A stretch of DNA of 64,000 nucleotides. Source: PALSA-270 sp963770245. Lineage in GTDB: Bacteria > Acidobacteriota > Terriglobia > Terriglobales > Acidobacteriaceae. The notes beneath the pieces were generated by a model, which saw only the letters and a list, made by a program, of their open reading frames with translations, was not told the origin of the DNA and ran no database searches. How positions within the stretch are numbered: the first letter of the stretch is position 1; each line of letters opens with the position of its first letter. The stretch covers positions 62,001 to 126,000 of the forward strand of contig CAVYOX010000007.1 in assembly GCA_963770245.1 (NCBI GenBank). Direction: 5' to 3'. This document shows positions 51,174-60,796 of the stretch, piece by piece. The translations under genes were made by a program, and so were the position numbers.

Positions 51174-53597
51174 ATGCAGACCTTCTGGCAAGACGTCCAA
51201 TACGGTTTGCGCCTGTTACGGAAAAACCCTGGGTTCACTGCGGTGGCGGTGATCACGCTGGCCCTCGGCATCGGAGCGAACGCCGCGATCTTCAGCCTGG
51301 TGGATGGAATCCTGCTTCGTGCCTTGCCGTATTCCAGGTCTGAGCAATTAATCAGCGTAACCGGGACCTACCCGCGCGGTGCGTTTGTGGCCATGCGCGA
51401 GCAGATGCGCACGATCGATGTCGCCGCCTATGCTGAGGGGCACGAGTTCAATCTCACCGGCCTGGGCGAGCCGGTTCGGCTCACCGGCACCATGGTTTCG
51501 GCTGAAATGTTTTCCATCCTGGGGGTCCGGCCGGAATTGGGGAGAGCGTTCTCCTCCGGAGAGGACCTGGCCGGACAAGACAGCTATGTCGTTCTAAGCC
51601 ATGCGTTGTGGCAGCAGCGCTTCGGAGCAGACCCGGCGATTGTTGGCCGCTCCATTGAACTTGAAGGCGCGGGCCGCCAGGTCCTCGGCGTGATGCCTCC
51701 GGATTTTCATTTTCCATCTCCGAAGACACAAGTTTGGATTCCCCTGCACAACGATCCCCGCAACCTGGAGGCATATTGGGCGGGCGATTTCATGCCGGTC
51801 ATCGGGCGGCTGCGTCCCGGCTCCACCCTGCCGCAAGCGCAGGCGGAGGTTCGACTTTTTCAGTCCCAGGTCCCGGCTCTGTTTCCCTGGACCATGCCGG
51901 CAAGCTGGAACGCCTCGGTCAGCGTCATCGCCTTGCAGAACGGCATGGTGGCGGACATGCGCCTGCGGCTCCTCCTGTTGCTGGGCGCGGTATCCCTGGT
52001 TCTGTTGATTGCCTGCGCCAATGTTGCCAACCTTACGCTCTCCCGAGCTGCTGCACGAGAAAAGGAAATGGGCATCCGTTCGGCTCTGGGCGCGAAACCG
52101 CAGCGCATCGCCCGGCAGCTTCTCACCGAAAGCGTAGTGCTCGCCTCTCTCGGCGGCTTGCTCGGGCTGGCGGTTGCCGCAGCCGGCCTCGCTTTAGTCA
52201 AGGTCACACTGCCCACCGCAACACCGCGCCTGGCGGAGGTGCACCTCAATTGGCAGGTGCTGGCCTTCACCGCTGCAATCACCATCCTCACCGGCCTCAT
52301 CTTTGGACTCGCTCCGGTTCTCCGGTCGACGGGCGCTGCCCTGACCGAAACCATGAGAGCGGGCGGCCGCGGGGTCGCGAGCGCGGTCTCGCCGCGGTTA
52401 CGGGCTTCGCTGGTGGTAGCTGAGATCGGATTGGCTGTGCTGCTGATTGTCTCCGCCGGACTTCTGATCCGGAGTTTCTGGACGCTTTCCCACCTCAATC
52501 CGGGGTTCCGCTCTGAACACCTGGTGACGGCGCGGATCACGCCCAATGAGGCGTTCTGCAGCGATTCCGCGCGTTGCCTCAGTTTCTATCGCAATGCACT
52601 CGAGCAGGTCCAGGGCTCGGCTGGAGTTGACGGGGCTGCATTGGTGAACACGCTTCCGCTTGGGGGTAGGGTGACCAAGCGATCCATCGATCCAGAAGGC
52701 TTTGTGGTTCCTCCTTCCGAGACCTCCCCTCTGTTCTGGCTGAACGTCGTAACCCCCGATTATTTTCGGGTGATGGGAATGTCGGTTTTGTCGGGGACAA
52801 GCTTCAGCGCCGCCGACATGTCGGGCAATCCTCCCGTGGCGGTGGTCACCGCCAGCACCGCGCGCCGGTTCTGGCCTGACCAGAATGCGGTCGGAAAGCA
52901 CATCCGGTTCGTGAGAGAAAAGGACTGGCGCACCGTCATCGGAGTCATTGCCGACGTACGCGCTTATGACCTTGAAGGAAATCTCCCGGAATGGATCAAG
53001 GGAACGGTCTATGTGCCTTTCAGTCCGAGAGCCAGTTTGGAAGATGGGCGAATTCCAGCGGAAATGACGATCGCGCTGCGAACCAGCTTGGGTGAATCAC
53101 AAGCGGGAGCGGCGCTTCGCCGCATCGTGGGGGACCTGAATCAGGATGTCCCGGTGAGCGAAGTGAAATCCATGGGCGCGGTGGTCTCGGACGCGGTATC
53201 TACGCCGGCTTCCACCATGTCCCTGTTTGTAGCCTTTGCCGGCTTGGCCCTGATCCTGGGCATGGTCGGCATCTATGGCGTCCTCTCTTTTTTGGTGGCG
53301 AAACGCACGCGCGAGATCGGCATCCGCATCGCGCTGGGCGCCCAGCGCCGCAATATTCTATGGCTCGTGATGCGGGAAGGCGCGAGATTTTCTTTGCTGG
53401 GGATCGCCTTGGGCCTGACGGGCGCATTTCTTTTGACGCGATTCCTGTCAAGCGAACTCTACGGCATCAGCCCGATGGACCCCGTCACGTTCCTGGGTGT
53501 GGCTGTCTCGATGGCCGCCGTCACCATGCTGGCTTGTTATTTGCCCGCGCGCCGGGCCATGCGCGTCGATCCTTTGATTGCGCTGCGCTATGACTGA
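51174..53597 (+). CDS. MacB-like permease, ADOP family (first copy)
   Basis: The protein is 807 residues. It begins with the ADOP leader DVQYGLRLLRKNPGFTAVAVITLALGIGANAAIFSLVDGILLRALPY, then a periplasmic MacB core, four helices, a second periplasmic domain and another four, so it is a duplicated FtsX-like protein. Both FtsX modules end in characteristic stretches (TRFLSSELYGISPMDPVTFLGV, and LPARRAMRVDPLIALRYD at the end). These permeases move substrate in the periplasm toward TolC. A 12-bp palindrome GGGGTCGACCCC is at 51133-51144, upstream of the start. Confidence 0.93.
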   Translation: MQTFWQDVQYGLRLLRKNPGFTAVAVITLALGIGANAAIFSLVDGILLRALPYSRSEQLISVTGTYPRGAFVAMREQMRTIDVAAYAEGHEFNLTGLGEPVRLTGTMVSAEMFSILGVRPELGRAFSSGEDLAGQDSYVVLSHALWQQRFGADPAIVGRSIELEGAGRQVLGVMPPDFHFPSPKTQVWIPLHNDPRNLEAYWAGDFMPVIGRLRPGSTLPQAQAEVRLFQSQVPALFPWTMPASWNASVSVIALQNGMVADMRLRLLLLLGAVSLVLLIACANVANLTLSRAAAREKEMGIRSALGAKPQRIARQLLTESVVLASLGGLLGLAVAAAGLALVKVTLPTATPRLAEVHLNWQVLAFTAAITILTGLIFGLAPVLRSTGAALTETMRAGGRGVASAVSPRLRASLVVAEIGLAVLLIVSAGLLIRSFWTLSHLNPGFRSEHLVTARITPNEAFCSDSARCLSFYRNALEQVQGSAGVDGAALVNTLPLGGRVTKRSIDPEGFVVPPSETSPLFWLNVVTPDYFRVMGMSVLSGTSFSAADMSGNPPVAVVTASTARRFWPDQNAVGKHIRFVREKDWRTVIGVIADVRAYDLEGNLPEWIKGTVYVPFSPRASLEDGRIPAEMTIALRTSLGESQAGAALRRIVGDLNQDVPVSEVKSMGAVVSDAVSTPASTMSLFVAFAGLALILGMVGIYGVLSFLVAKRTREIGIRIALGAQRRNILWLVMREGARFSLLGIALGLTGAFLLTRFLSSELYGISPMDPVTFLGVAVSMAAVTMLACYLPARRAMRVDPLIALRYD

Positions 53598-53710
53598 GAA
53601 GGGGTGCCGATGATCGTCGCCTTAGGCCGGGATCTTGCCTTACAGGGATTCTAAGCGGGCCGCGAAGGACGATCCCCGGAGTGGGACGGCGCCATGAGTC
53701 GGAGACCAGA

Positions 53711-56239
53711 ATGATCGAAAGCCTGATCCAGGATGCACGCTACAGCTTGCGTATGCTGGCGAAGAGCCCGGGATTCACCGCAGTCGCGGTGCTTTCGCTG
53801 GCTCTCGGAATTGGCGCGAATACAGCCATCTTCACGCCGATCAATCGACTGATGCTCAAAGCGCTCCCGGTGCGGGAACCGCAGCAACTCCTCTCCTTCG
53901 GAAAAGCGATTGACGGAGGCACCGTCGACGGAGTCGGCGGGGCACTGGACATTTTCCCCTACGATTTCTACAAGCAGATCGAGCAGCAGCACCAGCCCTT
54001 CCAGGAGGTGTGCGGGTTTGCCAGTTTCCCAGTGACGGTCAGCGTGCGGTCGGGCGCCTTGGGCGGGCCGGCCAGCCAGGCCATCAGCCATCTGGTTTCC
54101 GGGAACTTCTTCAGCGTGCTGGGCGCGGAGCCGGTCCTCGGGAGGCCGATCTTACCCGGCGATGCGGATGTTCCGGGACGCAATCCGGTCGCGGTGGTCA
54201 GCTATCGCTATTGGCAGCAGGCGCTGGCCGCTGATCCCAGAGTGATTGGCAGAACGATCGCGATCAACGGGACGCGGTTCACCGTGATTGGGGTGATGCC
54301 GGCGAGGTTCTATGGCGTGGAACTGAATGAAGATTCGCCGGACATGTGGCTGCCGATCACGATGCAGCAGGAGGCGATGGTGCGGCCTTCGTTGCTGAAT
54401 CCGCACGGGCTTTTCTGGCTTCATCTGATCGGCCGGCGCGAGCTCGGCATCGGTGTCGAGCAGGCCCAGGCCTGGGTAACGGGCCAAGTCCAGCAATTCA
54501 TGGTCGCCCGGGAAGGCGGGCAAATTTCCGAAAAGCGGATGCGGGAAATTCGGCAAATTCATGTCGAGCTGCTTTCGGCGGAACACGGTCTTTCCCACCT
54601 CCGTGAACAATACGCGCAGCCCTTAGCCATTCTGTCGGGGGTGGTGGTGATGGTGCTCCTGATTGCCTGCGCCAACCTGGCGAATTTCATGCTTGCCAAG
54701 GCAGCCTCGCGCGAACCCGAGATCTCGACGCGGTTGGCTCTCGGAGCGAGCCGTTCGCGCATCATTCGGCAAACCTTCACGGAGACTCTGCTGCTTTCTT
54801 CACTCGGCGGGGTATTGGGGTTGCTGCTGGCGTTTTGGGGAACGCGACTGCTGATTGACTTCGTGGTGGCTGGAGCCCAGCACACGGCTCTCGAGGCCGC
54901 GCCGGACCTGCGCGTTTTGGCCTTCACGTTCGGGGTTTCGCTGCTTACCGGAATTCTGTTCGGGATGGCGCCCGCCCTGCGAGCATCGCGGCTGAGCGCG
55001 GCTCCAGCGCTCAATCGGACGGCACGCACCGCGGCGGGCTCGGGCGGGCGGGCGGGCCGGCTGCTGCCCAAAATCCTGGTCACCGCGCAGGTGATGCTGT
55101 CCCTGGTGCTGCTGGCCGGCGCGGGTTTATTTCTGCGGACGCTGAAGAATTTGCAGAATCAGGATTTCGGCTTTAACCGGCGCAACGTTTTGCTGGTCGA
55201 GTTCAATGCCAAGTTCGCGGGATACAAGTCGGAACAGCTCGATGGCCTCTACCAGCGCATTCTCGATCGCCTCGACGCCCTGCCGGACATACGGTCGGCC
55301 GCTCTGGCCGGGAGTCCGCCGATCAGCGCGGGTAGCTGGGATTCTCCTATTTTTATTCAGGGATACACGCCGGCGCCGGACGAGGATATCTCCACTCTGA
55401 TCAACCGCGTGTCGCCGCGCTATTTCGAGACTCTTGGCATACCTGTGCTACAGGGGCGGCCGATCGAGTCGCAAGATGTCGCAACTTCGACCAAGGCGGT
55501 GGTGGTGAACCAGACGATGGCCGCCCATTTCTTTCCGCGTGGCGATGCCCTCGGACACCAGTTCTCGATCGCCGACCCGGCAGTTACCGGCTCCTGGCAG
55601 ATTGTCGGGGTGGTTCGAGACACCAAGTACAACAGCCCACGCGAGCAGGCGCAGCGCATGATCTATCTCCCGCTGGCGCAGCTGACGGGTGACGATAAAT
55701 TCGCCTATCGTCTGCAACTGCAGGCGACGGGCGACCCGGCCAGCGTGACCGGCGAAGTCCGGTCGGCACTTGCCGAGGTCGATCCCAATCTGCCGATCCT
55801 CGATGTGAAAACCATCAGCGAGCAGGTGGACGGGTTCATGGACAACGAAAGACTGATCTCCGAACTGTCCAGTTTCTTTTCTCTGCTGGCTCTGGCGCTG
55901 GCTTCGATCGGCCTGTACGGGGTCATGACTTATAACGTCGTACGCCGGACCAACGAAATCGGCATCCGGATCGCACTCGGCGCGCAAGCCCACCGCGTGC
56001 TGTGGATGGTGCTGAAAGAATCCATGTGGCTGCTGGGAATTGGAGTTGTTCTGGGCATTCCGGCGACGCTCGCCGCCACCCGCCTGGTGCAGGCTCAACT
56101 GTTCGGACTAAGGCCGTCGGATCCGGTTACGCTTGCGGTCGCCGTCATCATCATTGCGATGGTGACCCTGGCAGCAGCCTACCTGCCGGCACGGCGAGCG
56201 ATGGGAGTCGATCCCATAGTGGCGCTGCGTTATGAGTGA
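53711..56239 (+). CDS. MacB-like permease, ADOP family (second copy)
   Basis: The protein is 842 residues from MIESLIQDARYSLRMLAKSPGFTAVAVLSLALGIGANTAIF. The same duplicated FtsX architecture as the preceding gene but clearly divergent (for example PINRLMLKALPVREPQQLLSF). Ends with LPARRAMGVDPIVALRYE. Its separate identity suggests a heterodimer with the 807-residue copy, or two transporters sharing the adaptor and TolC. A 110-nt gap follows the first permease. Confidence 0.93.
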   Translation: MIESLIQDARYSLRMLAKSPGFTAVAVLSLALGIGANTAIFTPINRLMLKALPVREPQQLLSFGKAIDGGTVDGVGGALDIFPYDFYKQIEQQHQPFQEVCGFASFPVTVSVRSGALGGPASQAISHLVSGNFFSVLGAEPVLGRPILPGDADVPGRNPVAVVSYRYWQQALAADPRVIGRTIAINGTRFTVIGVMPARFYGVELNEDSPDMWLPITMQQEAMVRPSLLNPHGLFWLHLIGRRELGIGVEQAQAWVTGQVQQFMVAREGGQISEKRMREIRQIHVELLSAEHGLSHLREQYAQPLAILSGVVVMVLLIACANLANFMLAKAASREPEISTRLALGASRSRIIRQTFTETLLLSSLGGVLGLLLAFWGTRLLIDFVVAGAQHTALEAAPDLRVLAFTFGVSLLTGILFGMAPALRASRLSAAPALNRTARTAAGSGGRAGRLLPKILVTAQVMLSLVLLAGAGLFLRTLKNLQNQDFGFNRRNVLLVEFNAKFAGYKSEQLDGLYQRILDRLDALPDIRSAALAGSPPISAGSWDSPIFIQGYTPAPDEDISTLINRVSPRYFETLGIPVLQGRPIESQDVATSTKAVVVNQTMAAHFFPRGDALGHQFSIADPAVTGSWQIVGVVRDTKYNSPREQAQRMIYLPLAQLTGDDKFAYRLQLQATGDPASVTGEVRSALAEVDPNLPILDVKTISEQVDGFMDNERLISELSSFFSLLALALASIGLYGVMTYNVVRRTNEIGIRIALGAQAHRVLWMVLKESMWLLGIGVVLGIPATLAATRLVQAQLFGLRPSDPVTLAVAVIIIAMVTLAAAYLPARRAMGVDPIVALRYE

Positions 56240-56309
56240 AGAACCTCGGAACCCACAGCGAGGGTCTGCGGAAACCAGGAGAGGGTCATGAATGTATGGC
56301 GTGATATTC

Positions 56310-56364
56310 CCCGGCGCAGCGCGCCACCAAGGTCGATCCCATGGTGGCGTTGCGCTATCAGTAG
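56310..56364 (+). pseudogene. C-terminal stub of an ADOP permease
   Basis: Reads PAQRATKVDPMVALRYQ then TAG at 56362-56364: the invariant end of ADOP permeases with nothing before it. It marks a third permease gene that was deleted. Confidence 0.6.
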
Positions 56365-56379
56365 AAGGCCAGGATTGAG

Positions 56380-56729
56380 ATGAACGCATTCGTTCACGAC
56401 CTCCGGGATGGGTTGCGGCAGATGGCGAAGAGCCGAGGGGTTTACGGCTACGGCCCTGTTCGTGCTGGCCGTCGGCATCGGGGCAAAGTGGTGGCCATGA
56501 TGATGCGCGAAGCCGGAGGTTTGCTCGCGATTGGGGTGGTGATCGGCACTCCCCTTGCGCTCGTTGCGGGACGCAGCCCCAGTTCGCTGCTGTTCGGGCT
56601 GAAGCCCCAGGATCCCTTACCCTGGACGTCTCGGTTGCGCTGCTGACTTTGGTCGCAGCCCTAGTAAGCTTCGTGCCGGTGCGGCGAGCCGCCAAAGCCG
56701 TTCCCATGGTGGCGCGGCGTTACGGATAG
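56380..56729 (+). pseudogene. Internally deleted ADOP permease remnant
   Basis: Starts as a permease (MNAFVHDLRDGLRQMAKSRG), jumps almost at once to the final helices (MMREAGGLLAIGVVIGTPLALVAGRSPSSLLFGLKPQDPL), shifts frame, then ends with FVPVRRAAKAVPMVARRYG at 56729. About 700 internal codons are missing. A fourth permease copy in decay. Confidence 0.75.
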
Positions 56730-56758
56730 TCAGAAATGTTTCAAGAATCGAGAATCGG

Positions 56759-57469
56759 ATGATCGAACTAAAAAACGTCGAACGCAGTTACAAAATCGCT
56801 GCCGGACAGACTTGGGTCCTGCGCCGCATCAATCTCACCATTCAAGAAGGCGAGTTCATCACCATCATGGGCCCCTCGGGAGCGGGAAAATCTTCCTTAT
56901 TGAACGCCCTGGCTTTGCTCGATGACGGTTGGCAAGGGGAATACTGGTTTCGCGAAGAAGCGGTTCACCAGATGAAGCGCAAGCAGCGCGGCGAACTTGC
57001 CAAGCGGAACATTGGCATGGTGTTCCAGAGCTATCACCTGCTCGACGACCTGACGGTGCAGGAAAACATCGACCTCCCGCTTTCCTACAAAGATATTCCC
57101 CGGCAGCAGCGCCAGGGCATGGTGGCCGATACTCTCGACCGTTTCCAGATCGTCGCCAAGAAGGATCTGTTTCCCAACCAGCTCTCCGGCGGGCAACAGC
57201 AACTGGTGGGAATCGCGCGCGCCGTGATCCACAAGCCGCTGCTGCTGCTGGCGGACGAGCCTACCGGAAATCTCCATTCCGCGCAGGCCAAGGAGATTAT
57301 GGAGCTTTTCCGCGAACTGAATCAAAAAGGGACGACGATCGTGCAGGTGACCCACTCCGAAACCAATGCGGCCTATGGATCGCGCACCCTGCAACTACGC
57401 GACGGCTGGCTGGTCGGCGACACTAGCAATCCGGCGCTCGAGCCCTACGGCGAGGCGGCTACGCGATGA
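56759..57469 (+). CDS. ABC transporter ATPase, MacB/LolD type (second copy)
   Basis: The protein is 236 residues. Walker A GPSGAGKS, Q-loop FQSYHLLDDLTVQENIDLPL, signature LSGGQQQLVGIARAV, Walker B LLLADEPTGNLH and VTHSE. The Asp of the D-loop is replaced by His (GNLH rather than GNLD) and the switch motif is VTHSE rather than VTHD. It follows the remnant permeases, so it may have belonged to them, and overlaps the TolC start by 4 nt (ATGA). Confidence 0.93.
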   Translation: MIELKNVERSYKIAAGQTWVLRRINLTIQEGEFITIMGPSGAGKSSLLNALALLDDGWQGEYWFREEAVHQMKRKQRGELAKRNIGMVFQSYHLLDDLTVQENIDLPLSYKDIPRQQRQGMVADTLDRFQIVAKKDLFPNQLSGGQQQLVGIARAVIHKPLLLLADEPTGNLHSAQAKEIMELFRELNQKGTTIVQVTHSETNAAYGSRTLQLRDGWLVGDTSNPALEPYGEAATR

Positions 57470-59376
57470 AGCCCATCGGTCGCGCCCGTTGCGGGATTCG
57501 ATTTCTGCCCGTCCTTTGTATTCTGAGCGCCTTGATTTTGCCCATCACGGTTGCCTTCGGCCAAACCACGCAGCCGTTTCGTTTGGAAATGCCGAAGTCA
57601 CGGAATCCTGTGAGGGCTTATGCGCCGGACACGGTTCCCGAGCCGCAGCTGGCGAATTCGCCACGTCTCGACCAGCTGATCCGCGACGGAAAGCTCTACC
57701 TGTCGCTGAAAGATGCCATCGAGCTCGCGCTCGAGAACAATCTCGATCTGGCGATCGCCCGCTACAACGTCCCCATTGCGAATACCGACGTTTTGCGCAC
57801 CCAGGCGGGCGGATATTTCCGGGGGGTGAATACAGGCGTGGTGCAGGGCACTCCCGGTGGGGGCGTGGGAGGTCTGGGCTCGGGAGCCCCGGGGGCGGGC
57901 GCGGGCGGCACGACCGGAGGCGCGGGCGGTGCGGGTTCGGGCGCCTCGGGCCTGGTGCAATCCACGCTCGGCACCGGCACCACGGTTTCCCCCTACGATC
58001 CCTCGATCAACGCCAACGGCGGCGAGGAACACCAGACGCTTCCCCTGTCGAACCTGCAGCTCAACGGCGTGCCTACCCTGCAAACCAATACCGGGCAATT
58101 CAACTTCAACTACTCTCAGGCTTTTCCCACCGGAACCAGTATTTCCGTCGGGCTCAATTTGAATCGGCAGACCACCAACAGCATCTTCACCAATTTGTCG
58201 CCGGTCCTGAATTCGCAGATTCGCATCACCTTCGAGCAAGAACTGCTCGCCGGATTCGGCTTTGTGCCCAATTTGCGCTACTTGCGTATCGCGCGGAACA
58301 ACAAGAAGATCTCCGACGTTGCCTTCAAGGACCAGGTCATCGAGACCGTGACCCAGATCAAGAACATATACTGGGATCTGGTGAGCGCCTATCAACAGGC
58401 GCGAGTGAACGAGCAGTCATTGGCGTTCTCCGAGCAAACCCTCGAGAACGCGCAGAAGCAACTGCAGCTGCAGGCCGTCCCCGCCATGGACGTGATGCGC
58501 TCCGAAGCCGAAGTTTCCAAACGCGACCAGGATCTCACCGTCGCCCGCACCAATCTTCAGCTGCAAGAATCGCTGATGAAGAATGCCCTGACCAAATCGC
58601 TCGACGATCCCGTGCTCGAGGAGATGCCGGTCATTCCCACCGATCAGATGCAGGTCGCCCCCACCCCGGAATCGGAGCCCATCCTGGATCTGATTTCTGA
58701 GGCCTTGCGCAATCGCCCCGAGCTGGCTGAATCCGCGGTGGATCTGGACAACCGCCAGATCAGCCGCAAAGCTGCGCGGAACGCTCTACTGCCCGCGCTG
58801 TCCCTCGAAGCGTTTTATGGAGGAACCGGTTTGGCGGGCGACCTGAATCCGGCCTTCACCGGGACCAACAGTTCCTCTGTGCCGACCGATCTGGGCGGCG
58901 CCCTGCAGCAGTCCGTCAACAACTCGGCCCCGGATTATTTTGTCGGTCTGAACCTGAGCATTCCGCTGCGCAACCGGGTGGCGAAAGCCGACCAGTTCCG
59001 CTCCGAGCTCGAATATCGCCAATCCGAATTGCGCCTGGAGCAACTGAAGAAACAGATCCGCATCGAGGTTCGCAACGCGCAGTACGCGCTCGAGCAAAGT
59101 CGCGCCCGCGTGGACGCGGCGCGCAAGGCTCGGGACCTGTCGCAGCGCACTTTCGAAATCACCAAGAAGGAGCAGACCCTGGGGGCCGGCTCGAATTACC
59201 AGACCATGACGGCGCAACAGGATCTGGCGGTCGCGGAACAGGATTTGGTCACGGCCATGACCACCTACGAAAAAGCCCAAGTGGAACTGGACCGCGCCAC
59301 CGGGGCAACTTTGGAACATAATGGAATCAAGATCCAGGATGCGATAAACGGTACAATCAGCAACCCGGCCCCCTAG
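57466..59376 (+). CDS. TolC-family outer membrane channel with Gly-rich insert
   Basis: The protein is 636 residues. Signal peptide near residues 10-32 (FLPVLCILSALILPITVAFG). Two TolC repeats are visible: LKDAIELALENNLDLAIARYNVPIAN at the start and ILDLISEALRNRPELAESAVDLDNRQI later, each followed by coiled-coil helices (Gln/Ala-rich). An unusual insert of Gly, Ala and Ser (about 129-162) sits in the first strand region and would be surface-exposed. The family completes the adaptor-ABC export route across the outer membrane. Confidence 0.92.
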   Translation: MKPIGRARCGIRFLPVLCILSALILPITVAFGQTTQPFRLEMPKSRNPVRAYAPDTVPEPQLANSPRLDQLIRDGKLYLSLKDAIELALENNLDLAIARYNVPIANTDVLRTQAGGYFRGVNTGVVQGTPGGGVGGLGSGAPGAGAGGTTGGAGGAGSGASGLVQSTLGTGTTVSPYDPSINANGGEEHQTLPLSNLQLNGVPTLQTNTGQFNFNYSQAFPTGTSISVGLNLNRQTTNSIFTNLSPVLNSQIRITFEQELLAGFGFVPNLRYLRIARNNKKISDVAFKDQVIETVTQIKNIYWDLVSAYQQARVNEQSLAFSEQTLENAQKQLQLQAVPAMDVMRSEAEVSKRDQDLTVARTNLQLQESLMKNALTKSLDDPVLEEMPVIPTDQMQVAPTPESEPILDLISEALRNRPELAESAVDLDNRQISRKAARNALLPALSLEAFYGGTGLAGDLNPAFTGTNSSSVPTDLGGALQQSVNNSAPDYFVGLNLSIPLRNRVAKADQFRSELEYRQSELRLEQLKKQIRIEVRNAQYALEQSRARVDAARKARDLSQRTFEITKKEQTLGAGSNYQTMTAQQDLAVAEQDLVTAMTTYEKAQVELDRATGATLEHNGIKIQDAINGTISNPAP

Positions 59377-59383
59377 AACCCCC

Positions 59384-60796
59384 ATGCCCGCTCCGGCCAA
59401 ACCGGGAGAAACATCCCTCGCTGCCCCCATCAAAAGGAGCCAGGAGCGGCCGCCCCGCGTTCTGGCCGCCGATGACCAGCAGCACATTCTGGACGCGATT
59501 GAGATCCTGTTGCGCCCCCAGGGCTACCAGGTGGAAACCGCGCGCTCGCCGGCTCTGGCTCGCGAGGCGCTGGCCACCGCGAGTTACGATGCGCTGCTCA
59601 TCGATCTGAATTACACCCGCGATACCACCTCCGGCCAGGAAGGCCTCGACTTGCTCTCCGAGATCGTGGCCTTGGACTCGGCCATTCCCGTCATCGTCAT
59701 GACCGCCTGGGGCAATGTGGCGCTGGCGGTCGAAGCCATGCGCCGCGGGGCTCGCGATTTCATCCAGAAACCGTGGGAAAACGAACGGCTGCTGACCGTG
59801 CTAAGGACTCAGATCGAGCTGCGTCGCGCGCTTCGTGAGGCGGAGCGGTTGGCGGCGGAAAACCGGCTGCTCCGCGCCGAAGGCCGTCCGGAGTTCATCG
59901 CCGCAGCTCCCGCCATGCAATTGGTGCTTGAGACCATCACCCGGGTCGGTCCCTCCGAAGCCAACGTATTGATCACCGGGGAGCACGGCACGGGCAAGGA
60001 AGTGGTCGCGAAAACGCTGCACGCGCTTTCTCCGCGGGCTTCGCGCTCGCTCGTGGCCGTGAACACCGGGGCTCTGGCGGAGGGGACTTTTGAAAGCGAG
60101 CTGTTCGGCCATGTGAAGGGCGCCTTCACCGACGCGCGGGCAGACCGCATCGGCCGCTTTGAGCTGGCCGATGGCGGCACGATTTTTCTGGACGAAATCG
60201 GTAACGTGCCCTTCCGCCAGCAAGCCAAGTTGTTGCGCGTGCTGGAATCGGGAGAAATCGAGCGCGTCGGCTCCTCGCGTACGCGGCGGGTCGATGTGCG
60301 CGTGATTTCCGCCACCAATTCCGATCTAAGCGCGGCTTGCGCCTCCGGCCAGTTTCGGGAAGACCTTCTGTTCCGCCTGAACACGGTCGAAATTCATGTG
60401 CCTCCGCTGCGCGAACGCCGGGAAGACATCCCCGCCCTCGCCGGGCATTTTCTCTCGCGCTACGCCTCCCGCTACCGGCGTGCGATTCACGGATTTGATG
60501 CGGCGGCGCTGCAATTGCTCCTGCAATACGCCTGGCCGGGGAATGTGCGGGAGCTCGAGCACACCCTGGAGCGCGCCATTCTGATGTGCCGGACCAATGA
60601 GATCCAGTCGGCCGACCTGGGATTGAACCTGCGGCCGCAGGCCCAAAATCTTGAAGAACTCAGTCTGGAGGCGGTGGAGAGCACGCTCATCCGCAAGGCC
60701 CTGCAACGCTACCAGGGCAACGTGAGCCAGGCCGCGGAGGCTTTGGGGCTGAGCCGCGGAGCCCTGTATCGCCGAATGGAGAAATATGGGCTCTAG
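59384..60796 (+). CDS. NtrC-family sigma-54 response regulator
   Basis: The protein is 470 residues. REC domain (about 24-140) with acidic DD, phospho-Asp74 (LLIDLNYTRD) and Lys in FIQKPW; AAA+ domain with Walker A GEHGTGKE, the sigma-54 contact loop ESELFGHVKGAFTDA and LADGGTIFLDEIGNVP; Fis-type helix-turn-helix at the end (VSQAAEALGLSRGALYRRMEKYGL). The usual GAFTGA loop reads GAFTDA here. It directly follows the export genes and overlaps its kinase gene, so it most likely controls this operon. Confidence 0.93.
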   Translation: MPAPAKPGETSLAAPIKRSQERPPRVLAADDQQHILDAIEILLRPQGYQVETARSPALAREALATASYDALLIDLNYTRDTTSGQEGLDLLSEIVALDSAIPVIVMTAWGNVALAVEAMRRGARDFIQKPWENERLLTVLRTQIELRRALREAERLAAENRLLRAEGRPEFIAAAPAMQLVLETITRVGPSEANVLITGEHGTGKEVVAKTLHALSPRASRSLVAVNTGALAEGTFESELFGHVKGAFTDARADRIGRFELADGGTIFLDEIGNVPFRQQAKLLRVLESGEIERVGSSRTRRVDVRVISATNSDLSAACASGQFREDLLFRLNTVEIHVPPLRERREDIPALAGHFLSRYASRYRRAIHGFDAAALQLLLQYAWPGNVRELEHTLERAILMCRTNEIQSADLGLNLRPQAQNLEELSLEAVESTLIRKALQRYQGNVSQAAEALGLSRGALYRRMEKYGL

